From NCBI GenBank assembly GCA_963169745.1, contig CAUJCU010000009.1, forward strand, positions 1 to 64,000: a stretch of DNA of 64,000 nucleotides, read 5' to 3'. The notes under the pieces were generated by a model that saw only the letters and a program-made list of their open reading frames with translations, was not told the origin of the DNA and ran no database searches. This DNA comes from Bacteroidota bacterium. GTDB taxonomy: Bacteria > Bacteroidota > Bacteroidia > UBA4408. Positions within the stretch are counted from its first letter, which is position 1, and each line of letters begins with the position of its first letter. Shown one piece after another: positions 1 to 8,747 of this stretch. The position numbers were made by a program, and so were the translations under genes.

Positions 1-58
1 CCAAACAGCTAAAAAAAACAGCTTCATGAGCAGTGATTTAAGCCATTATCCGGCATTC

Positions 59-230
59 TCATTTCCAAAAAGCGTGATTCATCATATCTAACAAACCTCA
101 TTATTATGTGCCTGAAATTGGTATTATTTGCGTAGTCTTGCGTAGTAATTTTTGATAAAATTAAGTTTTAAGAGGGGGCTGGCGTTTGCGGTAAGATTAG
201 CCAACCCGTTACGTATCAAGAAAATGAAAA
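59..230. repeat. Repeat/leader module copy A (upstream of GNAT gene)
   Basis: atttccaaaaagcgtgattc...cctgaaattggtattatttgcgtagtcttgcg matches 5249..5340 with few differences; similarity continues weakly (ggcgtt...ccaac) to the start codon region. Confidence 0.7.
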
Positions 231-246
231 AAAGATAAAATTTAAA

Positions 247-744
247 ATGGAAATAAGGCGAGCAGACATACAGAAGGACTACGATAAAGTTTGGGACATT
301 TTTAAAAATGTTATCGCAACGGGCGACACTTATGTTTTTGACCCAAATACACCAAAAGACAGTTTACATAAACATTGGTTTGCTGACTTTATGGACACAT
401 TTGTTGCGGTGGACAATGACGAAATTTTAGGAACATACATTATCAAACCAAACCAAATTGACTTGGGTAGCCATATTGCTAATTGCAGTTATATGGTAAA
501 TCCAAAACATCACGGTCGCGGAACAGGCAAACTACTTTGCGAACATTCAATCCGTTTCGCTAAGGACAAAGGATATTTGGGCATTCAATTCAACATCGTT
601 GTGAGCACAAACGAAGGTGCTGTTAAACTGTGGCAGAAATTCGGATTTGACATCATCGGGACAACACCAAAGGGATTTCGACACAAAGACCTGGGATTTG
701 TTGACACTTACATAATGTTTAAAGACTTGACTACAAATGAATAA
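247..744 (+). CDS. GNAT family N-acetyltransferase
   Basis: 165 aa ORF; acetyl-CoA binding-type motif GRGTGKLLCEHSIRFAKDKG. Confidence 0.85.
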   Translation: MEIRRADIQKDYDKVWDIFKNVIATGDTYVFDPNTPKDSLHKHWFADFMDTFVAVDNDEILGTYIIKPNQIDLGSHIANCSYMVNPKHHGRGTGKLLCEHSIRFAKDKGYLGIQFNIVVSTNEGAVKLWQKFGFDIIGTTPKGFRHKDLGFVDTYIMFKDLTTNE

Positions 745-806
745 AATTATTACTAATAAAGACTTGGTGGTAAGTTTATAAACAGAACCTTACATTCACG
801 AAAATT

Positions 807-1487
807 ATGGTAACAAATTCAAATTTACATTACACATTATTGCGGCACATAATTGACAAGGGCTTTGCACCCAATACAGACGAACTTGCAACATTGTTGA
901 ACACTGACAGACAATCCGTCATTAAAGGTTTGTATGACTTGCAAGAATATCATGGAGTGGTATTACACCCTAATGAACCGAAAGTTTGGGTAATACATCC
1001 ATTCTCATTAGCACCAACAAACTTTTATGTAAAAACCGACAAAGGAGAATGGTGGGGAAATTGTGCCTGGTGTTCGTTGGGCGTGGCAGCGTTACTAAAT
1101 GACAATGTAAAAATAACGACAACGATTGGAGCAGAAACAAAACAAATTGAAATCAACATTATTGACGGAGAACTACAAGAAAAGAACTTGTATATACATT
1201 TTCCAATTCCGATGACTAACGCCTGGGATAATGTAATTTATACTTGTAGCAATATGTTGGTTTTTGAAAACCCGGAACAGGTGGACACTTGGACAAAAAA
1301 ACACAACATACCAAAGGGCGACATCCAACCCATTGAAAAAATATGGAACTTTTCTAAAAAATGGTATGGCAATCACCTAAACCCTGAATGGACAAAGTGG
1401 ACAATAGACGATGCTAAAAAAATATTTGCAGAATATGAACTCAATGACAAAATATGGAACTTGGGCGAATCCAAAGACAGATTTTAA
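807..1487 (+). CDS. Alkylmercury lyase (MerB)-like protein with N-terminal winged-helix region
   Basis: GEWWGNCAWCSLGVAALL and YTCSNMLVFENPEQVDTW resemble the MerB cysteine motifs; N-terminal HTH-like segment. Confidence 0.65.
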   Translation: MVTNSNLHYTLLRHIIDKGFAPNTDELATLLNTDRQSVIKGLYDLQEYHGVVLHPNEPKVWVIHPFSLAPTNFYVKTDKGEWWGNCAWCSLGVAALLNDNVKITTTIGAETKQIEINIIDGELQEKNLYIHFPIPMTNAWDNVIYTCSNMLVFENPEQVDTWTKKHNIPKGDIQPIEKIWNFSKKWYGNHLNPEWTKWTIDDAKKIFAEYELNDKIWNLGESKDRF

Positions 1488-1759
1488 GAAGACCAATAAA
1501 ACTTACCGCTAACAAGCAACTTGGCAATATGGCTGGACACGTGCTACTATAGTGTAGTAGTGCAAGGTTGAATGATAGTAATTCAAAACAGCTTTTTTGA
1601 GAAATTGCCACCAAGTATCCATAACGTTATGCATTCTACTAAGAAACAACTATGCAATAATAAAGCTACAGTGTAATTAGACAGACAAGAAAGCTTTGCA
1701 GAACCAAAAGTGACAATTCCTGCGCATTGATAGACGACAATATAACAAAGGAAATAATT

Positions 1760-2449
1760 TTAAACCTTTTCCACCAACAGCCTTTCACAAACTGTATGGC
1801 TCAATGTTTCCGACAAACGTTTGCCGTAGCTGACAACCATTGTATTGTCAAACGGCTCAACCGATTTTATTTTCACTTTTAACCCTAAGCTCAATTCACG
1901 GCTGTTCAGAAATTTCAAAAATTCGGCAGACGTATTGATTACCGCAGACAGTTTTACTGTGTCCCCTGCCTTACATTCACTCAACTTGTTGTATGCTACC
2001 CAAACCATAGTCCCATTTTTGTCGGGAATGGGCGAACCGTGAGGGTCTAACTTCGGGAAGCCAAGCAATTCGTCCATTTTTGCAAAAAGTTCGGGTGACT
2101 GAATATGCTCTATCTGTTCGGCTATTTCGTGAACCTGTTCCCAACCAAAACCCATTTTCTCTACCAAAAACATTTCTGTAAGGCGGTGTTTGCGGATAAT
2201 CAATGCCGCTTCTTTCTTGCCTTTATCAGTGAGTTTCAAAGGTTTGTAACTTTCGTAATGCACCAATTTTTTTGTTGCCAGTCTTTTCATCATACTGGTA
2301 ACGGTAGGCATTTTTATCTCTAAGCGTTTAGACAAGTCATTAACATTTACTTCCCCTTTATCATTAGATAAGGAAAACATTGCCTTTAAATAATTTTCTT
2401 CCGCCAAAGAGTTCACACGACAAAAATACACATTGATTTTAGTTATCAT
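1760..2449 (-). CDS. DtxR/MntR-family metal-dependent transcriptional regulator
   Basis: EENYLKAMFSLSNDKGEVNVNDLSKRLEIKMPTVTSMMKRL, RKHRLTEMFLVEKMG, DPHGSPIP motifs. Confidence 0.9.
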   Translation of the reverse strand: MITKINVYFCRVNSLAEENYLKAMFSLSNDKGEVNVNDLSKRLEIKMPTVTSMMKRLATKKLVHYESYKPLKLTDKGKKEAALIIRKHRLTEMFLVEKMGFGWEQVHEIAEQIEHIQSPELFAKMDELLGFPKLDPHGSPIPDKNGTMVWVAYNKLSECKAGDTVKLSAVINTSAEFLKFLNSRELSLGLKVKIKSVEPFDNTMVVSYGKRLSETLSHTVCERLLVEKV

Positions 2450-2480
2450 CTAACTTTTTCAAAAATATTCTCAAAATATT

Positions 2481-2511
2481 TTTGTTAGTCTAATCTAACT
2501 TAATATTTTTG
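2481..2511 (+). promoter_or_regulatory. Bacteroidota-type promoter (TTTG-N19-TATTTTTG) with DtxR-like operator TTAGTCTAATCTAACTTAA in the spacer
   Basis: TTTG 2481-2484; TAnnTTTG match 2504-2511; 19-bp box 2485-2503 matches 14/19 of the DtxR/IdeR consensus TTAGGTTAGCCTAACCTAA. Confidence 0.65.
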
Positions 2512-2533
2512 CGGACAAAACAATAATAGAGTT

Positions 2534-4840
2534 ATGCGAAAGAGAAGATACAAGAGCGGCCTGATTTTGACAGGAGCAATGATGTTGGTGTGTATAGTAA
2601 CACAGGCACAAACGGCAACTCTAAGAGGTAAAGTAATGTCCGAGAACCAACCCATCGAGTTTGCAAACGTAGTGTTACAAGTAGAAAATTATAGTGCAGC
2701 AACTGACATGTCAGGTAAATTCCTAATAAACAATATACCTGAAGGGACATACAGAGTGCTTGTTACTGCTATTGGATACGACAAAAAAGAAAAGACGGTT
2801 ACATTAAAAGAAAACGAAATAACGGAATTAAACTTTGAGTTAATTTCCAACAGTTCAACATTGAACGAGATAGTTATTTCGGGAACGATGAAAGAGGTTT
2901 CCAAATTGGAAAGTCCTATTCCTATTGAAGTTTATACTGCCAAATTTTTCAAAAGCAACCCAGTGCCTTCCCTCTTTGATGGACTGCAAAATGTAAACGG
3001 TGTACGTCCACAGATTAACTGTAATGTTTGCAACACGGGCGACATTCACATCAACGGTTTGGAAGGTCCATATACAATGGTGTTGGTTGACGGAATGCCC
3101 ATTGTAAGCGGGCTTTCTACAGTTTACGGATTGTCGGGCATTCCTCAATCCCTAATAGAAAGAGTAGAAATTGTAAAAGGTCCGGCTTCCACGCTTTATG
3201 GTAGTGAGGCGGTTGGCGGGCTTATCAATATCATTACCAAAAAGCCAACCAAAGCATCTACTTTTTCAGCAGACGTATTTGGCACAACTTGGGGCGAAGT
3301 AAACGCAGACCTTGCAGGGAAATTTAACATAGGAAGGAGAGCACAATCCTTAATCGGGGTTCATTATTTTAACTATTCACTTCCTATCGATAATAATAAA
3401 GACGGTTTTACGGATTTAACCCTGCAAAACAGAATTTCCGTTTTCAACAAATGGAATTTTGAACGCAAAGACAAGCGTATTTTTTCTATGGCAGGTCGCT
3501 ATGTATATGAAGACCGTTGGGGTGGCGAAACAAACTGGGAAAAGAAATACAGAGGAGGCAAAGACGTGTATGGCGAAAGTATTTATACCAAACGCTGGGA
3601 GTTTTTTGGCACATATCAATTACCTGTAAAGGAAAAAATAATGTTTCAGTTCAGCGCCAACGGACACGACCAAAACAGCGTTTATGGTAACACGCCTTTC
3701 ATAGCACAACAAAATATTGGATTTGGGCAGTTGGTATGGGACAAACGCCTTAAAAACAACGACCTTTTATTAGGAGTCACGTATCGTTTAACTTGGTATG
3801 ACGATAATACTCCTGCAACCGCAACATTTGACACCATTGGAACAGGAGTGAATATGCCGTCCAAAATAAACCTACCGGGCGTTTTTATACAAGATGAAAT
3901 CAGCATTAACGAGAACAACAAGTTGCTTTTGGGTATTCGCTACGATTACAATTCCATTCACGGAAGTATTGTTACACCAAGACTTAATTATAAATGGAGT
4001 TCAAAAAATAAAAACAATGTATTGCGCTTGGGATTTGGAAACGGCTATCGAGTAGCAAACATATTTACCGAAGACCACGCAGCATTGACAGGCGCAAGAA
4101 AAGTGGAATTTTGGTCGGACTTAAAACCCGAAATGTCTTGGAACGGAAACATCAATTTTGTAAAAAAGATTTATGCTAAAAACGGGACATTCATCGGTTT
4201 AGATGCTTCTGCTTTCTATACTTATTTTACCAACAAAATTATTCCCGATTACACCAATCCGAACAAAATTATTTACGATAATTTAAACGGACACGCAGTA
4301 TCTCAAGGTTTTTCATTAAATATGGATATTGCATTGAAAAATGGTTTAAAATTTCTGATTGGTGGCACTTATATGGACGTTTACAGCGTAGAAGAAGGAA
4401 TTAAAGAACAGCAAATGTTTACCGAACTTTTTACAAGCGTTTGGAATGTAGGTTATACATTCAGAAAGGCAGGCATAACAATAGATTATACCGGCAATGT
4501 GATTAGCCCAATGCGTTTGCCGTTGTTGAGCGACCTTGACCCACGAAGAGAATATTCGCCTTGGTATAGTGTTCAAAATATACAAGTAACAAAGAAATTC
4601 AAAAAAGGATTTGAAATATACGGAGGTGTAAAAAACCTGTTGAACTGGACTCCCAACAAAAACAATCCGTTTATTATAGCAAGAACCAACGACCCTTTTG
4701 ACAAAGACGTGCAGTTTGGTGCTAACGGACAAGCAATGGTTACACCAAACAATCCTTACGGACTGACATTTGACCCTGCATACGTTTATGCTTCCAATCA
4801 GGGTATCAGAGGGTTTTTAGGGATTAGATACACATTTTAG
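2534..4840 (+). CDS. TonB-dependent receptor with N-terminal carboxypeptidase-regulatory-like domain
   Basis: 768 aa; signal peptide, plug motif VLVDGMPIVSGLSTVYGLSGIPQSLIERVEIVKGPASTLYGSEAVGGLINIITK, terminal aromatic residue. Confidence 0.95.
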   Translation: MRKRRYKSGLILTGAMMLVCIVTQAQTATLRGKVMSENQPIEFANVVLQVENYSAATDMSGKFLINNIPEGTYRVLVTAIGYDKKEKTVTLKENEITELNFELISNSSTLNEIVISGTMKEVSKLESPIPIEVYTAKFFKSNPVPSLFDGLQNVNGVRPQINCNVCNTGDIHINGLEGPYTMVLVDGMPIVSGLSTVYGLSGIPQSLIERVEIVKGPASTLYGSEAVGGLINIITKKPTKASTFSADVFGTTWGEVNADLAGKFNIGRRAQSLIGVHYFNYSLPIDNNKDGFTDLTLQNRISVFNKWNFERKDKRIFSMAGRYVYEDRWGGETNWEKKYRGGKDVYGESIYTKRWEFFGTYQLPVKEKIMFQFSANGHDQNSVYGNTPFIAQQNIGFGQLVWDKRLKNNDLLLGVTYRLTWYDDNTPATATFDTIGTGVNMPSKINLPGVFIQDEISINENNKLLLGIRYDYNSIHGSIVTPRLNYKWSSKNKNNVLRLGFGNGYRVANIFTEDHAALTGARKVEFWSDLKPEMSWNGNINFVKKIYAKNGTFIGLDASAFYTYFTNKIIPDYTNPNKIIYDNLNGHAVSQGFSLNMDIALKNGLKFLIGGTYMDVYSVEEGIKEQQMFTELFTSVWNVGYTFRKAGITIDYTGNVISPMRLPLLSDLDPRREYSPWYSVQNIQVTKKFKKGFEIYGGVKNLLNWTPNKNNPFIIARTNDPFDKDVQFGANGQAMVTPNNPYGLTFDPAYVYASNQGIRGFLGIRYTF

Positions 4841-4852
4841 TAAGGAGGTTTT

Positions 4853-5182
4853 ATGTGGGAAACAAATTCACTTTGGTTTGAAATTGCAATAGTAAGTATC
4901 ACGTTTACCTTAGGACATATACTTTTGGGACATTTTGAAGAACGTTCGCCTAGAACTAGAAAACTGATTAAGTATTTGGTAACATTAATGGTGGTAGTCG
5001 GACTATCCTTGTGCTTTGGAAGAACAGTTGCATTTTCAGTTTACTTTATTTTCTTTATTCCTGTTTTATACATACACGGAGTTTTGCTCCCCAAAAATGG
5101 CATAAACGGATGGACGGGCGAAACAAAATCAAAATATTATGAATTTAGAAAATGGGATAAAGACATTTTTAAGGATGTGTAA
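4853..5182 (+). CDS. Small hypothetical membrane protein, likely co-transcribed with the TonB receptor
   Basis: 109 aa with hydrophobic segments; AAGGAGG ribosome-binding-like sequence 12 bp after the receptor stop. Confidence 0.6.
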   Translation: MWETNSLWFEIAIVSITFTLGHILLGHFEERSPRTRKLIKYLVTLMVVVGLSLCFGRTVAFSVYFIFFIPVLYIHGVLLPKNGINGWTGETKSKYYEFRKWDKDIFKDV

Positions 5183-5248
5183 ACTGTCTTGTTCTGCAAA
5201 AGGTTTACACGAAGAAGTGTAAACCTTGGGGAATAATCATATTGAGGT

Positions 5249-5450
5249 TCATTTCCAAAAAACGTGATTTATCTGCTCAAACAAAGCTCATTTTAAGTGT
5301 CTGAAATTGGAATTATTTTCTTAGTCTTGCGAAGTAAATAAGGGGGAAATTGAGTTAATAGACAGATTGGCGTTATGCGTCATGCTTGGGCGACTTACCA
5401 ACTCCGAACTGTGGTGCAAGTAACGAACAGTGACAACTAAAATTTAAAAT
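5249..5450. repeat. Repeat/leader module copy B (upstream of PLD-like gene)
   Basis: See copy A at 59..230; also shares aaaatttaaaat immediately before the start codon. Confidence 0.7.
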
Positions 5451-5455
5451 AGACA

Positions 5456-6361
5456 ATGGCAAAATTTTTAACTGGTAACGAACTCAACTCAGAGTTGGAA
5501 AAGATTTTTGAAAGAGCAGACGAACAAATAATTCTCATCTCTCCTTTTATCAAACTTCACGACAGGTTTATTTCCACTTTGCGGACAAAGAAGGAAAACC
5601 ACAAACTTGAAATCATTATTGTTTTTGGTAAGAACGAAGATGATTTATCCAAGAGCATGAAGCAGGATGACTTCAATTTTTTCAAAGAGTTTCCGAACAT
5701 TCAAATCCGTTACGAAAGACGACTTCATGCAAAGTATTACGCTAATGAAGCTTCTGCGATATTGACCTCAATGAACCTTTACAACTTCTCACAGGACAAC
5801 AACATTGAGGCAGGTGTTATGACCAAAGCAACTTTGTTGGGAAACCTTGCAGGTAATTTTATGACCAATGTAACAGGTGAAGACAGTTTCGACAGACAAG
5901 CATGGAGTTATTTTTCAAGAGTGATTGAACAATCTGATTTACTCTTTCACAAAACACCACAATATGAAAGTGCAATGTTGGGCTTGACAAAAAAATATAA
6001 AGAATCTAAAATTGAAGTTGATAAACTAACCGAGTTCTTTTCTGACAAACAGAAATTTGAAACAAAGTATCGCAAGGACAATTACGAAAAGAAAAAGGTT
6101 GAAGAGCTACCAGCTCCACAACCAACGCAAGCAAAAAGTGTTGGCGGTGGTTATTGCATCAGGACAGGTAAACAGATTCCTTTCAATGCGAAACGACCAT
6201 TTAGCGATGAAGCATATAAAAGTTGGGTACAATTTAGCAATGAAGATTATCCAGAAAAGTTTTGCCATTATTCAGGCGAACCTTCAAACGGTGAAACAAC
6301 ATTTTCAAAACCTATCTTGCGAAAGAATTGGAGCAAAGCAAAAGCGGAACACAAACTTTAG
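5456..6361 (+). CDS. Phospholipase D-like domain protein (single HxK motif) with Cys-containing C-terminal domain
   Basis: ILISPFIKL...RLHAKYYANEASAILTSMNLY; C-terminal CIRTGKQIP...FCHYSGE. Confidence 0.75.
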   Translation: MAKFLTGNELNSELEKIFERADEQIILISPFIKLHDRFISTLRTKKENHKLEIIIVFGKNEDDLSKSMKQDDFNFFKEFPNIQIRYERRLHAKYYANEASAILTSMNLYNFSQDNNIEAGVMTKATLLGNLAGNFMTNVTGEDSFDRQAWSYFSRVIEQSDLLFHKTPQYESAMLGLTKKYKESKIEVDKLTEFFSDKQKFETKYRKDNYEKKKVEELPAPQPTQAKSVGGGYCIRTGKQIPFNAKRPFSDEAYKSWVQFSNEDYPEKFCHYSGEPSNGETTFSKPILRKNWSKAKAEHKL

Positions 6362-6454
6362 ACGATGATAGGTAACGAGCATTTAATAAACAGTTGTGCT
6401 GACTTCGGGCTTGACAGCTTTGTATGCACAGTAGCACGAACGCTAAACATTATG

Positions 6455-6541
6455 CCGAATAGCAAAAAGTCCTAATGTGAAAAAGCCCTGAGCGAAGGAA
6501 ACACTTCAGGGCTTTTTGCTATTCGGTGTTCCGCGACACCG
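6455..6541. terminator. Complex terminator-like structure of overlapping inverted repeats
   Basis: AAAAAGCCCTGA/TCAGGGCTTTTT (6480-6491/6506-6517), CCGAATAGCAAAAAG/CTTTTTGCTATTCGG (6455-6469/6512-6526), CGGTGT/ACACCG (6524-6529/6536-6541). Confidence 0.7.
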
Positions 6542-6751
6542 GTATTTTTAATATAGGAGGTTTTGTAGCTTTTATTTTTTTTGGTATAGTCCGTTTTATA
6601 GTTGCGGCTTGGGCTATTTCGCTTCTTTGAGGTTAAACATATTTAACTTGGGTATTTTGTTAAAGCTTTTAAACAATACAAATATAAATAAGCCCATTGT
6701 TTGTAGTGTTAAAATTTAATATGTTATTTGTATAAATATTAATTTATACCC

Positions 6752-7270
6752 ATGAAAGCTGAAAAAAATAAAGTAGTTACTGTAAATTACACTTTAAGCA
6801 CCTTTGAGCAAGAAGGAATGCCTGAAACCACAGTGGAGGAAACAAATGCCGAGCATCCATTTGTATTTTTATATGGGAGTGGCGATTTACTTGAAGATTT
6901 TGAAAGTGCTTTAGCGAATAAAGTTAAAGGTGATAAGTTTGATTTCAGAATTGCTTATGAACGTGGATATGGCCCAGTACATGTTGACCATATTGTAAAT
7001 GTTCCATTAGAGGCGTTTAAAGATAAAGAAGGCAACATTGATGATGAAATGGTATATGTAGGAAATGTATTACCTATGCAAGATCATGAAGGAAATCATC
7101 TTCAAGGTTTGGTTAGCGAAATAACCGATGTACATGTGAAGATGGATTTTAATCACCCTTTAGCCGGAAAAAATTTACACTTTATTGGTGAGATTTTGGA
7201 TATTCGTCCGGCTTCTTTAGAAGAGTTAAGCCATGGCCATGTTCATGGACCCGGAGGGCATCATCACTAG
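6752..7270 (+). CDS. slyD: FKBP-type peptidyl-prolyl cis-trans isomerase, SlyD-like
   Basis: VNYTLSTFEQEGMPE...PFVFLYGSGDLLEDFESALANKVKGD...FNHPLAGKNLHF, His-rich tail. Confidence 0.9.
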   Translation: MKAEKNKVVTVNYTLSTFEQEGMPETTVEETNAEHPFVFLYGSGDLLEDFESALANKVKGDKFDFRIAYERGYGPVHVDHIVNVPLEAFKDKEGNIDDEMVYVGNVLPMQDHEGNHLQGLVSEITDVHVKMDFNHPLAGKNLHFIGEILDIRPASLEELSHGHVHGPGGHHH

Positions 7271-7314
7271 CACGTTTTAATTTGTTATGATTCACACTTT
7301 GAGGTTAAAGAATC

Positions 7315-7509
7315 TCAAGGTATGTTTTTTTTATTTCTTTTTTGTGAAAAATCTATCAAAATAGGAATAAGAAAAGGTAATATAAAGGGAAGTAAGAAAG
7401 TTGCGTTTTTGTGCATTAGCTTTAGCAGAATTACTAATGCAATTATCAGTACAATGGCAATAATCGCAAATAATCTAATTTTTTTCATTATCATACATTT
7501 TAAATACAA
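7315..7509 (-). CDS. Small hypothetical membrane protein
   Basis: 64 aa ORF, strongly hydrophobic; no family recognised. Confidence 0.35.
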   Translation of the reverse strand: MYLKCMIMKKIRLFAIIAIVLIIALVILLKLMHKNATFLLPFILPFLIPILIDFSQKRNKKNIP

Positions 7510-8744
7510 ACAACTCCTAAGTCTTTTTTAGCTTCGGTGTTACCCATTTGTGCAGCCTTTTCAAGATCACTGCAACAAGCCTTTTTATTATTTAATTTAT
7601 AGTAGCATTTACTGCGAATATAATAGGCATTAGCACTAGGATTAAGCCCTATGCTTTTATTAAAACAATCAAGCGCCTCAGTATATTTAGCCATTAAGAA
7701 CAGCATGTTTCCTCGTCCTTCCCATGCTGCCAAATTTTTTGAATCAGTTTCACAAACACGTTTATAGTCATTAAGTGCCAATGGGTATTTTGACTTTCCT
7801 TGTAAGGTATAAACCTGTGCTCGTAACAAATAAGCAGGTATATGATCGCGGTTAAGTGACACCATTTTATTACAATCTTTAATGGTAGCCGGCCAGTCTT
7901 TTTTCTTAAAATTAGCTTCGGCATGTAATTGATACACTTTAATATCTTTTGTTTTAAAAACATCAATCAGGGTGTTGTAATCTCTTAATGCATCGTCTGT
8001 TTTACCGAGTAACAAATTACATTCAGCACGCAAAGTATATACACTTTCTGTGTTTATTCTGTTGGCTATGCAGGCATTAAAATCGGTTAAAGCCATTTGT
8101 GTTTTTTTTTGAGAAAGATAAATTTTTCCGCGTTCCAATTGGGCTTCAGAAAGGGTAGGGTTTTGGGTTAAAGCTTCATTAAAATCATTTAAGGCCTCGT
8201 TGGTTTTCCCTTTTTTTACCAGTATCAAACCTCTGTAATAATAAAGTTGTGCATGGCCACCACCTAAATCTATGACTTTATTAAAATCAAGAAGGGCTTC
8301 ATTTTCCTGTTGGTTATTAAAGTGAATCAAGCCACGTTTTAGGTAGGCATCAGCTTTTTGGGGGTCAAGTTGTATTGTTTTTGAAAAATCAGCAAGAGCT
8401 TTGGGGTCTTTTAATTTGTAATAGAACAAAGCTCGATAATAGTATGCATTAACGTAATTGTCTTTTAATTTTAGAGCCATTTCAAAGTTTTTTAAGGCCT
8501 CTTCATTTTTTCCCAGCTCAATCAAAGCTCTAGCTTTGTCACAATAAGAAGGAGCATGATTTTTATCTTTCTGAATAGCTATATCAAAATCTTTAATAGC
8601 TTCAGTATAGCTTTTGCCCTCCATTTTTTCTACTCCTTTCTCGTGGAAAATATAAGCGGGTTGTGCTTGTAACGGATTGAAGAGGCACATAAAAAGAACG
8701 AGCAACATGCCCTTATAAAATAACTTTATTGTTGTTTCCCACAT
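7500..8744 (-). CDS. Tetratricopeptide repeat protein (secreted)
   Basis: Signal peptide followed by many TPR units (e.g. AYYYRALFYYKLKDPKALADFSKTIQLDP). Confidence 0.9.
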   Translation of the reverse strand: MWETTIKLFYKGMLLVLFMCLFNPLQAQPAYIFHEKGVEKMEGKSYTEAIKDFDIAIQKDKNHAPSYCDKARALIELGKNEEALKNFEMALKLKDNYVNAYYYRALFYYKLKDPKALADFSKTIQLDPQKADAYLKRGLIHFNNQQENEALLDFNKVIDLGGGHAQLYYYRGLILVKKGKTNEALNDFNEALTQNPTLSEAQLERGKIYLSQKKTQMALTDFNACIANRINTESVYTLRAECNLLLGKTDDALRDYNTLIDVFKTKDIKVYQLHAEANFKKKDWPATIKDCNKMVSLNRDHIPAYLLRAQVYTLQGKSKYPLALNDYKRVCETDSKNLAAWEGRGNMLFLMAKYTEALDCFNKSIGLNPSANAYYIRSKCYYKLNNKKACCSDLEKAAQMGNTEAKKDLGVVCI

Positions 8745-8747
8745 AGC

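Noticed and set aside
147-230. Integron attC site in the leader regions
   Set aside because: GTTATGC-like words and short inverted arms occur, but no paired R/L box arrangement or integrase was found.
4346-4732. 128-aa ORF antisense to the TonB receptor
   Set aside because: Wholly inside a confident CDS and with no family similarity; treated as spurious.
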